DNA from: Dentipellis sp. KUC8613
Taxonomy: Eukaryota; Basidiomycota; Agaricomycetes; Russulales; Hericiaceae
Direction of reading: 5' to 3'
Assembly (NCBI GenBank): GCA_002286715.1
Contig: NSJX01000083.1
Coordinates: 1-63,669 of the forward strand
Length of the DNA: 63,669 nucleotides
Below are positions 11,462-22,573 of this stretch, one piece after another; the stretch's first letter is position 1; every line of letters starts with the position of its first letter. The notes under the pieces are model-generated. The model worked only from the letters and a program-made list of their open reading frames with translations, searched no databases and was not told the DNA's origin. The position numbers and the translations under genes were made by a program.

Positions 11462-13247
11462 ATGACCGCGACGCGAGACCATGTTGATGAGGAGACCCCC
11501 CTCCTCGAGTCCGAACATGAGCATCACTCCAAAAAGCCATCGAACGTCCCATGGTCCCAGATCACGATTCTGCTTGTGCTGCAGCTCGCCGAACCACTGA
11601 CCTCACAGGTCATCTACCCTTTCGCACCTGAGGTACGCCATCTCTTGTACCTTTTGTCAACGAGTCTGACGCCGCGTAGTTCGTGCGCAACGTAGGGATT
11701 ACTCCCGGCGACGAGACGAGGGTCGGGTACTATGTGGGGCTGATGGTACGTCTCCGCCCAACATTAAACTTTAGACACTCACTGACGCGCGGTCTTAGCA
11801 ATCTATATTCTTCGCCACACAGGCACTTACAGTGCTCCATTGGAGCCGCATATCTGACATTGTTGGCCGCAAGCCTGTCATCCTTAGTGGTCTCTGCGGC
11901 CTGTCCATCTCTATGTACTGTTTTGGTCTCTCACGTACCTACTGGGGTGCCGTCATCAGGTGCGTCTCGTGAAAATTTCTCCCACTTGCATCTAGAGTAC
12001 CATCAACACCCTGTTGACCTGCTCACGCTGCTGTTCCTCCAGCCGAAGTCTCAATGGTGCCCTCAATGGCAACATTGGTGTCATGAAAAGCATGCTTGCA
12101 GAGATCACGCAACCCGCTGACCTTGCGAAGGTGTATGGCTACATGCCTATTGCGTGGTCGACAGGCGGCACGCTTGGGTGAGTTGCCTTCTTCGGCCTCT
12201 TCTGCTGCTATGGCTGATTTCATTTCGCAGCCCCATCATCGGCGGCTCGCTGTCCCGACCTGCTGACCGCTTCCCGGGCACCTTCGGCGATTCAGAGTTC
12301 ATGCGCAAGTACCCCTATTTCCTTGCGTGTGCCGTTCCCGCGACCTTTTCGATCCTTGCGCTCCTTGTCTCGCTCACTTCTTTGAAGGAGGTTAGTTGTT
12401 ACTTTTGCATTGCTTTACGTCTTACTCACCGACACCCCCTAGTCTGTCCGCTCCCCAGTATCCATCCGTACTCTGCTAAAGTTCGGTAAGGACAAGGATA
12501 TCCTCATCGATGACGAATCCACCACACAGACCGACGCCGTCGACGATGCCGAGAAACCCGTACCCATCCGCGCACTCTTCATCCCGCGTGTCCTCATCGC
12601 AGCTGGCAACTACGCCATGCTCTCCATCGTTGACATTACGTATCGCGCCATTCAGCCCCTCTTCTTTTCGACGCCCGTCGCTCTCGGCGGGCTCGGCCTC
12701 CCGCCTCCCACCATTGGCTGGATCCTCTCCGTCTTTGGTATCCTCAACGGGGTCTTCCAGGTCTTCTTCTTTGCGAAAATTCACGACCGCTGGGGCACGC
12801 GCAATGTCTTCATCACGGGCCTGTTCTCCGCAGTGCCCTGCTTCGCGCTCTTCCCCGTCATGAATGTCCTTGCGCGCGATGAAGGCATTGGCAGGGCTGT
12901 CTGGGCTGCTATTCTCCTCCAGATTGTGCTCTCGCTCGGGCTCAGTCTGTGTTACGGTGCGTCCCACCTTTTTCTCCGCCGCCAGCTGCTCTGACCCACC
13001 TCCAGGTTGTGTGTTCATCTACATCGCGGCCGCCTCCCCGAACAGAGCCTCGCTCGGTGCGACGAACGGCCTTGCGCAGATGATGGTCTCCCTCATGCGC
13101 ACCGTCGGCCCCGCTGCCGCGAATTCGCTCTTCTCGATCTCCATCAAGCATAACTATCTCGGCGGATTCATGGTCTACTGGGTGCTCTTCGGCCTCACCC
13201 TCGTCGCACTCGCTTTCTCGTCGACTCTCCCCCGGATTACGTGGTGA
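11462..13247 (+). CDS. MFS permease, ZIFL-like (zinc-induced-facilitator/tetracycline-resistance-type)
   Basis: A multi-exon plus-strand gene beginning MTATRDHVDEETPLLESEHE. The acidic head with an ETPLL motif is typical of this fungal MFS subfamily. TM1 follows as WSQITILLVLQLAEPLTSQV, then FVRNVGITPG and GYYVGLMQS. The loop 2-3 MFS signature is WSRISDIVGRKPVIL, then GLCGLSISMYCFGLSRTYW. TM4-5 carries SRSLNGALNGNIGVMKSMLAEI and GTLGPIIGGSLSRP. The second half resumes after a charged loop (KDKDILIDDESTTQTDAVDD) with PVPIRALFIPRV, PPTIGWILSVFGILNGVFQ, NRASLGATNGLAQM and a final TM reading YWVLFGLTLVALAFSSTLP. About eight short introns remove in frame. The substrate is not deducible; relatives move metal chelates or drugs by proton coupling. 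It sits in the plasma or an internal membrane. It appears intact. Confidence 0.88.
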
Positions 13248-13675
13248 AGGGCCCGACTCGCTTTTCTTTTTTTTTGTTTACGCTGTTCTGTTTATCTTTT
13301 GTTTTATTTTTTGCATTCATGACATTATGACAGAAGTAGAGCGGGGGCGTTGGAAGCCAGCAGGAGCATTGCACATTAGTAACATGAAGCAATACATACC
13401 ATGTCATATCATACCATCATTGCCGATCTTAGACAAAGCCCGTTTGTTGCTATTGTTGAGATGGTGCTTTGCAGATGTGGACCGAGGGAGTTTCGCCGTA
13501 GCACCGCGTCAGAGCGGAGCCAAACACGACCAAAGCGACCCATGCCGTGACCCGCATTCTCAGCCTCACCTTTATAACTCCAGTCTCACCGCTCTCAACC
13601 CCTCTGCCCTCTCCCTTTCCCCCGTCTCAACCCCAACCTTCATTTTATCCGACTACCGAGCGACAAGCCCGCACG

Positions 13676-15155
13676 ATGACGAGCAGCTTCGCCGCGCTGA
13701 TGGCGCTGAGTCAGGTGCAAACGGAGCAGCAGCAGCGCACCGTCCAGTCGACCCTGGCTGACCGCGAGCGGAAGGAGGCCGCACGACGCAGGGAGCAGGA
13801 GGAGCGCGAGAGGAAGGAACGCGAGCTGGAAAGGCGCCTCCGGGAGAAGCATTTCGAGGATGCGCGCCGCGAGGAGGAGCGGCAGCGCAAGCGGGAAGAG
13901 GAGCGCAAGGCAAAGGAGCGCGAGAAGGAGCGGCGGGAGGAAGAACAGCGGCAGGCGTTGCTCTATGGGCCGAAGAAGGGCTCTGCGAAGTACCCTGCGT
14001 CCAAGTCGGGCGTCCGCGAGAGTGTCCGCCGAGCTCGCGTGGCGTCGTCCGACGATGATGATGACTCGGGGTCGGGCGGTGCGGCGCTCACCCGCCAGGA
14101 GAAGCGGGAGCGCAAGCTCCAGCGTGAGCTTCGCCGCGTTACCTCCAAGCCACGGCGCTCGACGACCTCGTCGATGTACAGCGGGCCCGGGCGGAGGCTG
14201 CCAGGTGGCGCCATCGACATCACGACGCCCTCGTCGTCTTTGGGCACCCCTTCCCCCGGTGGTGGTGACGAGAGGACCGTCCGCGAGCGACTTGCCGCGC
14301 TGCCCATGACGCTCACCAAGCTCAATACCCACAAGCGAGATACCCGTACCATCGACGAGATCATGCGCGACAAGGCTAAGGCCAAGGTCCTCGCTGGAGA
14401 CGATGCTCGGGAATTCAACGACTGGTTCGGCACTTCGAAGAAAAAGGAAAAGGAGAAGACCGCAGTAACGCCTGCTGCGTCTGGTTCTAGCACTCCCCAA
14501 CCCGAGCCGTCTACGAAAGCGAGCACATCGGCATCTTCGACGTCAAAGAAACCTGCGCCCGCGCCTACCAAGGCGCTTCCCTCGTTTAGCAAGGCATCTG
14601 CTACCCCTGCCAAACACTCTTCGACATCTTCCACCGCAGCCTCTGCGAAGGCAAAGCGCATCGAGCGCAGCGATTCCCGATTTGCGCCTCCCCCGGCAAA
14701 ATCGACGAACAGCGCGCAGCGCGCCCCTCCTTCGAAATCGGCGCCGAAGCCCTCTGCGTCAAAAGGTCGCTCCGATATGCCTTCGAGAAAGCGACCCCGC
14801 TCGCCTTCCCTCTCGGAGTCTCCGCCCCCGCCACGTCGCAAGCGTGCGGAGCCATCTGCTGGCAATGACATCAGCTCGGAGATCTGGCGGATGTTCGGAA
14901 AGGACCGTGGTGCGTATGTGCAGCGCGACGTGTTCAGTGATGACGAGGATATGGAGGTCAATGCCTCCATGCTTGAGCGGGAGGAGAAGCGGAGGTACGT
15001 CTTCTCTCTTGATCGGTGGTCTGTATCATTGACCTGGTCCTGCTAGTGCCCGTATCGCCCGCGAAGAGGATTTGAAGGCAGAAGAGGAAGAGCGCAGGCG
15101 CGAAGAGGAGAAGCGCAGACGGAAGAAGGAGCGCGAGAGGAAGGGCGACTACTGA
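13676..15155 (+). CDS. SPT2: Spt2-like chromatin protein (histone H3-H4 chaperone)
   Basis: Two exons, 13676-14994 and 15047-15155, join in frame (AG|T at the junction). The protein starts MTSSFAALMALSQVQTEQQQ. Residues about 25-110 form a long charged helix of Arg/Glu/Lys repeats, and the middle is Ser/Pro/Lys-rich and disordered. The C-terminal Spt2 domain is recognisable: SSEIWRMFGKDRGAYVQRDV, then SDDEDMEVNASMLEREEKRS, ending in alternating acidic and basic residues (KKERERKGDY). In yeast and animals this domain binds H3-H4 behind elongating RNA polymerase II and restrains cryptic transcription; that role is transferred from the family. The in-frame ATG at 13676 was chosen over an upstream frame extension beginning at 13547, which looks like leader. 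Confidence 0.9.
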
Positions 15156-15687
15156 GCGTCGCCTGGTCGGTCCATTGTTACTCGGATGGTGATCGTTTAT
15201 GTGGGATATGGTATGTTATGGGTACATGCTGTTGTAGGCTCTGATCTCGTGGACTGGTCGCTATCGTCGTCTCTTCTCTGCTCGCATAGTCTTTTGACTT
15301 TTTCTCTTGGCTTCTCTCCATCTTTCCGCACGCACTTCTTTCCCCTCGCACCTCACATCTTCTATACCTATATCACTGCAATTTCTCCCTGCAATTTTCC
15401 CTGTATAGCCTCAATGCACACTCATGGATATCAATGCCGCACCGCGCACGAGTTGAGTCAATGTATAATATGAAATACGTTTAATTGTATAACGCAGAAA
15501 AAGAAAGCCACAAAACATGTACATAACGACAACGAAGACGATAGCAACGGTGGTGTTTTCCTTCCGAGCGAGAGCGAGTAGAACCGACGATGGATGAAGA
15601 GTCTGAAAAAATGGGATCGCAATGTGTCCAGAGATTAAACCAACCGCGAAACCCATTTCCACGACCATTCTGACCCTGCTTCACTCA
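15156..15687. other. convergent 3' flanks of SPT2 and the RRM gene
   Basis: Pyrimidine-rich then AT-rich DNA between two converging stop codons. No gene is seen; it probably holds the two 3' untranslated regions and poly(A) sites. Confidence 0.5.
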
Positions 15688-17224
15688 CTACCCGCTATCC
15701 TCCATCCTGAACCGCTTTCTGGGACCGTCGGGGCCCCCGAAGTTCCCGCCGCCTTGCGCGCCCTGCATGAATGCCGGATTAAAGTGGCCTTGATTGAACC
15801 CACCTCGCCCCATGCCGGGCATCATCCCCATCCCTGTACATCCAGAAACAAAACAGTCATGCAGTAAGCGATACAGAGTCCGGAACACACAGACGCAGAC
15901 TAGAAACCCGTACCCATGCCGCCCATCATGCCGCCACCGCGTCCGCCACCGAACCCGCCGCCCATCATGCCCCCGGTCGCGCCGCGCGGGCCCTGCGGAA
16001 TCATGCCGCCGCGCCCGCCGCCGCCCATCCCGCCCATGCCCATCCCGCCGCCGAAGCCCATGCCTCCCATGCCGCCCATCATCCCCGGCATCCCGCCCCG
16101 CATCATCCCCCCGCCGCCCATCATCCCGCCCCGCATGTTCATTCCGCCCATCATCCCTTGCATCCCCATTCCGGCGTGCCCGCCCATGCCTCCGCGGAAG
16201 CCGCCGCCACCGCGTCCGCGGTCGGCGCCCCCGGTGGGGATGGGGTTTCCAACTTGGTGTCGGTTGTCGCGCGGAGGGGGTTCTGTGGCGGTGGTCAGTA
16301 TATGCGTGTCTGCGCGGAGAAGGGGCACTGGCGTGCCTTTGGGGAGTGTCCGGAAGGGGTTGCCTTGCATGGTGCTTGTCGGAGTGATGCTGGCGCGGCG
16401 GTTTTGGAAGTCACTATATAGACGTCAGTCAGCGTTCCGACGTCGATAGGGCAGGTAGCTCACTTGTTCTCGAACCAGGTTTTGAGGGCCGCGGCGTTCT
16501 CAGGGGAGCCGGCTTCGACGTACGCCACGCTGTGACAGTTATCAATATATAGTGTACAGAAAGAAGCGCATATACGTACCCTTTGCTCTTCCCGTTGACT
16601 TTGTGCTCCGAGAAAGTGATGTCCTTGTGGTCGATGTTGATGCCTAGAGACAGTGCGACTTGGCGGAGGTCTTCATCAGTTGTCCACTGTAGGAAAGAAA
16701 AGAAGACAGCTCAGACCATGAGGATGCCAGACAGCGGAACAGACGAACCCATTGAAGATCCCCAATGTACAACGCATCGAACCCGCCTCCCGCGCCCGTG
16801 GCCACATTCCGATTCGCACCATTCATCTGCAGCCCGCTTGTTGGCGTCGAAACGTTCGTGTTTGTGTTTGCAGTGCCGTTTGCTGGTGCGGATAAAGGTG
16901 CAGAGGCGTTCGTTGTGGATGGTGTGCTGAGGGTGGTACTTTGTGCGGGCGCGGGTGCGGCGTCGGTGCGAGCGCTGTCGTCAGCGTCGTCGTCCTCGCG
17001 AGGTCGCTTCTCGCCGATTATTGGCTTGGTGTCGTTGTCTTCAGCGGCGGGGGGCGGCTCGAACACTTCCGGTTCCTCTGGTTGAGCTCCCTGGACCATG
17101 CTCTGCGACGACAGCTAATTAGCATCCCTACGAGCGCGACGCGAGTGCGACTCACCTGTATCTCAGCGGGGAGATTGTGGAAGCCGTCGTCTTCGCCGTA
17201 CAGGTCAAAGTCGTCATCAGCCAT
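15688..17224 (-). CDS. CPSF6/CFIm68-like RRM protein with Gly/Met-rich tail
   Basis: At least five minus-strand exons. The N-terminus [19 protein letters not shown] resembles the acidic start of CPSF6-type proteins, and a disordered Ala/Thr/Asn-rich linker follows. One RRM is present: RNP2-like [18 protein letters not shown], then [20 protein letters not shown] and RNP1-like [20 protein letters not shown]. The WWTTDEDL signature is characteristic of the CPSF6/CPSF7 RRM, the large subunit of cleavage factor Im used in mRNA 3'-end processing. The last ~150 residues are built from Gly-Met-Gly-Gly and Arg-Gly-Gly repeats and end in [14 protein letters not shown]. The human protein has a Pro-rich and RS tail instead, so the low-complexity tail differs. 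The role in polyadenylation is inferred from the RRM. Confidence 0.8.
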
Positions 17225-17650
17225 ATTTTCGAGTGACTCAAACAGAGGTGGGGTGAATTAAGAAGTCTTTGTTGTGATGTGCAGTGCGAGTGACAGGAGG
17301 TCTGTGTAGTGTATGACAGGACGATATTCCACCATACAAATGCAACAAGACAGCGACAGGTCAGATACAGGTGTCCTAGGTAAGTAGCGGGCGCTACGAC
17401 ATCAATTGGAGACAGGAAGGGAATCCTCACATGCAGATTATTGATACACAGGTAGAGTTTCTATTAACGCTCACGGAGAGAGATGAGATACAGGATGGGA
17501 CGGGATTCGAGAGTCAGGAAAGGTGGCGGTAAAAGGAGAAGGAGGAGGAGGAGGAGGTCGACGACGCGGGTCAACGCAAGACGCCCAAAAACAACAACCG
17601 CCCACTCCGGCAATTGCCGCGTCGCGGAGTGTCTATTCCCACGCATTATT

Positions 17651-20135
17651 CTATTGTTCTACTGTCACTACGATGCTATGTTTCTCTCCCTCGGACGAGC
17701 TCTCTGCCTTCGCCTGTGTCTGTTGCAAAATCATCATCGCCTCGTGTGCAAAGTGCGATCTCTCCCTCAGCTTCTCTCCGTATCGCAGGAAAATCAAAGG
17801 GACCGGGATAAGGATAAGGGACAGGAACCCAAATAACGAGACTGTAAATCAAACGGTCAGATCGGTAGCGCGTGCGTCGGGAAGGCGGTACGCACCACCC
17901 CACTTCGTGCCGATGCCGTTCAAGAGCGGGTGTGTGATCAGGGGAAGGGCGGCGGCGAACGTGGCTCGCGCAAAGTTGTTGCACGCGTTTGCGCTCGACG
18001 CGTAGACTGTGTACGTTTGCGTGAGGCTGAACACCATGTCAATCACGATCCTTACCGCACAAAAATAGGACACGCACTAAGCCAAGAATGTCATGAATAT
18101 CCCCATCATGGCGAAGCCAAAGGCCGCGCCGGCTATTGCAGGCGCAATCCAATGAACCTCTCGACCGCTGGTCCTGTTACATTTCAGTTAGTATTCAATC
18201 CTTGATGCATGTTCAGTTACTTACCATGCGAACCAGAAGAGCGATATTGGAAGCATCGCGCTGAACGAGACACATAAGTATTTTGCCACTGGCTGAGGGA
18301 CCTGACTTGCCAGCAGAGCACGGCAGGTCTCAATCGAGCCTCGGCGGCATGAGTCGGTTTGCTCTTGGGCTCAATACCGGGTATCCGAATGCGAGAAAAG
18401 AACAAATTGATGTAGTCGTAAGGTGCCACCCAGAACAACATTCCAATCGGCAGCGGAATGAACATCAGTCCACATAGTCTGAACGGGATGTCATGCTGGT
18501 AGTCAAGGATGGGTTAATTCGAATGATTATAAGTGCCTGACGTCGCCTACCTGCTCAATAAAGACGACTGGATACGCTTCGAAAAAGAAACTAGGATAGA
18601 CATTATCAGTACAGACCGTCCTCTTCGCAGAGACAACGTACTAGATGATCCCGTATGCCAGGGAAATCCAAACCGCCGCTCCTTGATTGATCGGCTCGCG
18701 CAAAAGCATCTCTGGGGAATGTCTGTCGATGAACTTGACCCCAGAAAAGAGAATGCTCACGGGCAGGACGAAAGACATGCCGTCTAATAATATCAGCCTT
18801 CGATTGGTCGGAAGTCTCATGTGCAGCCCAGGCATTTGAATGACCTTCTGCGCGTAGCCTGGCGGCACGTTTGCCAAGTATCGAAGGCCCATGCGTTTCT
18901 GGAAGAAGGAACACGAGAGGCCAGCATGCAAAGACAAAGAAAAAATGCACCCGGACGACCCAGAGCCTGCGGTTGATGTGAAACAGTGTACATTGCGCAA
19001 AAAAGGGCATAGCTCACGCGCTGCCACCCTCAGTTGCGGCCGCAACGAAGAATCCGACTAGTGAACCAATGCAAGGCCCCGATAATGGGCAGAAAGCGCT
19101 GTGAAATATTTCAGAAAATCCCTCATATGCTGCTTGATTTACTTACTACCACGCGACGGCTGGGGCCTTGACGTTAGCGACGCGGGGTATCTATGAGATA
19201 ACGGTACTTACCTTTGCTCAGGGCATGTGGGTTGTTGTAGAACATACTGAACTTGCAGATTAGACATTACTGGGCGGAATGGACGGAAGAAGACGCACTC
19301 TGAGATAACACCCCCGCCACTGCACATATCCGTCACTTATCATTTCAATGAGATAACAAGGAGACACTGTACTTTGTCAGGGCACAAGATGCACATACTC
19401 CGGTAAAGAAACGGACTAGAGGTGCGCCAGTCAATCAAGAGATATATTGCAAAGGAATAGACTTCTTCAACTTACAGAGGAGTATAACGGCAATGTTGTC
19501 TGCAAACGCGGACGGGGCGATTGCACCTATACAGGTGATGAGAGCCGCACGTCAGCCATGAATGTACCGAAAGGACAGGCTCATTACCGATGAGAAGGGG
19601 CCACGAGACGGTATAGGCCGACTTGCGGCCAAACATCTCGGACATTGGTCCTGATTCAAGCACATTCAATGGATTGCGCACGGTTTCAAAGGACGATGAG
19701 AACCTTACCCCCTGGGAATGTACATTATTATTAAACCAGTGAGGTGATACCATAGTAACTCACAGATGAGCGGCCCCAGAGCAAATCCGAAGACGTACAG
19801 CGTGAGACCGGCGCTGGTCGTCTCCTCGTTGACCCCGTATTCGCGCTGTAGCTGAGGTTCTGCTGGTGCCTTTGGAAAGCAAAAAACGTCAGAGAAGCGC
19901 TCGAGACCACCCAGTGCGTGAAAGCGTACATAAACGGACGAGCCAAATACACTTGAGCCAAAGAGTCAGCGCAGCACTGGCAGGTGACGGACCGAGTAAA
20001 GCATTCGTACGAGGATACTGAAAGCAAGCAGAGCGACCCAACGACGCTCAGTTTTCTCCAGAGAGGCCAGTGAATTGGCTCCTCGGGATCATTCTCTGCA
20101 AATGTAACGACATCTGTCTTTTCGTCCGAGAACAT
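17651..20135 (-). CDS. MFS permease, DHA1 type (polyamine/drug transporter-like)
   Basis: The protein starts MFSDEKTDVVTFAENDPEEP, followed by the family-typical IHWPLWRKLSVVGSLCLL. With introns removed, exons read SSVFGSSVYAPAEPQLQREY, GVNEETTSAGLTLYVFGFAL and GPLI, then MSEMFGRKSAYTVSWPLLIG (motif A) and LLPETHGPSILGKRAARLRAE before the large cytosolic loop. The second half has EPINQGAAVWISLAYGIIYF and IPLPIGMLFWVAPYDYINLF. The gene ends with ARATFAAALPLITHPLLNGI, GTKWG, SLFGFLSLILIPVPLIFLRY and a charged tail ending EGEKHSIVVTVEQ before the stop at 17651-17653. Many short introns make raw frames look broken, but every junction I tested restores frame, so I consider it intact. Substrate unknown; Tpo1-like relatives export polyamines and toxic compounds. 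Confidence 0.82.
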
Positions 20136-22573
20136 CTTTGCACGGGCGGAAGCCTAGGGTCGCCGAGATGGAGGTCGAGCAAGACAGCGTGTCAATTTGC
20201 GCATGGCGCCTTCAGCCTTTATGTAGACGGAGCTAAAGGTGGACCTGCTTCATAGGCGTTGGCCACCGGGCCGTCTAAGCATGGCCGAGGTAGAGTTGGC
20301 TTCCTGATTGCATCATGTCCGCGTCGGATATTGGCATGGCAGGTCACGAGGCAAGGAGAGCACAGAGAGACGGGATCTCGTCTAAAAGGACCCTGAGCCC
20401 ACCCGATTCGGGGGAAGTTGCAGCCTTCGAGAATACAGCGAATGCTGCATGCAACGTCCTTATAAAGCATTCTCGGTAATTTTGAGAAATGAGCTCGGAT
20501 GATTTGGGCGCACCCCCTGGAAAAGATATGCATTGCAGGCCCACTTTGAGAAGATCCTCAATGGGTACTTATCGCATGAGTAGCCGAAGTGCTGCCGGTA
20601 GGAAGGCCCCGATACTCAGGGAGTGCCCGATGCCCGAGGCTGAGATTGTAAGCAATGAAATTAGTTTTGCCTACAACCCCGATATCTTGGCAGATATGGA
20701 ATTACTTATAGGTGATTGGGTCGTAAGTGATGCGATTCGTACTGCTCAGGCTGGCGGAGCGTAAGTAAGTGCGGAGACGCTCGATATCGCGATGCTGTCG
20801 ATGAAGGGCACCGATTTTGGGATGTCAGCGTCACAGTCTCCATCCCGATTATGTACCTAGAAGCAGCAAATGGTAGGAACGTCATCGAATATGCACCGCG
20901 GAGGGGCATCGAGGTAACCAACAGCGACAGACCATATCCTCCGCTGCTGTCATTTAATTTATGTCAGCAATCCGCATTCTCGGGAGCAGGGTAAGCACAT
21001 AGCGATCGACATGCAGCGGTTGCATTCTTGGACCCACTTGCAGATCCAGTGGTTGGTGGTAGACGTACGCTCATACGCAGTCGAGAATGAGATTCCACGA
21101 TAATGATAGCATTGGCCGCCATCTACTGCAACGCAATCGACGTAAACATTCTTTTCGAGAGAGATCTTCAGCTCTTCCTGATAGCGATGACATATCTGAA
21201 TGTAGCAGGCTGTCAGTGAAAGCCGACGTCACTATGCGAAATGTGAACGTTAGGCAAAGAGATGTCCATGATGTACGGTACGACATGGCGACGCTCCAAA
21301 TTTTGGCTCAAGAGGGAGGATAGCACGTGAAATGTTACGCAATGTTTAGCGCGGGTACTCAACGTCTGGAGATTGATCGCATAGAAGAACTTCAAGAACA
21401 ACCCCGGCTTCGTTTCGGTCTCTGTGCCTGGTCTGAGGCACTGTTCTGGACCCTTCTCGGACGTGACGGCCAGTCGACTTGCAGTATTCTAGTACTTCGC
21501 GGCAGGTTTGAGCTTCCGAGCTTTCCGGTAAGTATTAGGGCATTGCATCAGCTGGCAGCGTGTGTCGGCTTTGAATATTCGAATAAGTACTCACAAACGT
21601 ACTGTAAGATCCGTGGAGATGATGGTTGTCGCAAATTGAGGCCGGACATCACACGACCAGAACGTTCATCGAAGCAACATCCATCACACGTGCGCGCGTG
21701 GAAACAGCAGAAGACTGCAGTTAGACGAACCTGGAAGAACGCTAGGGACGAAGTTCGTTCGAAGAAGATCGCCTTTTGAGCATAGCCAGGTATAGCCCTC
21801 CGCCCGCGGTGCCTAGCCATTCAGGATCCGTCGATAAGTATCCCTGTTTCCGGTGCTCTCGTGGTCTGGGTGCTAGTCGAAGCGGTCTCAGCGATACTGA
21901 CGATATATATGTTCTAAATCAGATGAAACTCAAATGCCTCACCTATGATGATAAGGTTCAGACATGCTCCGGTATCGAGCTGTCTGTTCTGCCGTATCTC
22001 CGCATCCATGGCCAAATAACAGAGAGAACCATATTCGTGTATGGATCTGGATGTTGCGGCCTATACAGTCGGGCGGTGAGAACATGTCATACTGCGCCTA
22101 GGTTCCGCCGGACACGTCGATGGGCGCTGTCGAACGTGGACATAGAAAGTCCCAGTCCAGAATCACATAGCATGGATGGAAGCGGGATAGACGTGCGGTG
22201 CTTGAAGATATAATAAGAAAGGCAAACGGAGTACAACTTGTTTCAGCGCTTACATTGTCAGGCGTGAGGAAACAGTGGATCGGCCAGAACGGGCTGATGG
22301 AGAGAAGGAGCGCGTGGACGCCCCGGAGAGCGTGAACCAATGAGATGGCAAGAATCGGCGCATGCTTCGGCTGTAGCAAGCGGCAGTACCTGAACCATGC
22401 AGAAGATCTCGAGTCGGACAAGGAGGAGCCATCAATCCATGTATCATTTTTGGCGTCAGCGGGGCAGATAAGAAAGACCAGCTGATACTCAGACCGTTCG
22501 AGCTTTGCGCTGTCCCTGCTTCTTTCCCGTCGTCTTTCTGCTCCTTGGACGCGGTAGACTCGACTGATTAGCC
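20136..22573. other. 2.4-kb region with no confident gene
   Basis: It separates two divergent permease genes. Short plus-strand frames (20489-20764, 21327-21779, 21776-22213) contain no family signature and could not be chained through plausible introns. It may contain decayed coding DNA; I see no repeat or RNA gene. The last ~150 bases are pyrimidine-rich and look like a promoter and leader for the gene at 22574. Confidence 0.35.

Noticed and set aside
13640..14970. Two long minus-strand frames opposite SPT2
   Set aside because: Antisense shadows of the Arg/Glu/Ser-rich coding sequence; no motif and no exon structure.
15916..16449. Pro-rich open frame opposite the RRM gene tail
   Set aside because: It is the antisense of the Gly/Met repeat of the CPSF6-like gene.
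17651..20135. Broken permease pseudogene
   Set aside because: Raw frames look disrupted, but removing short GT-AG introns restores the frame at every junction examined.
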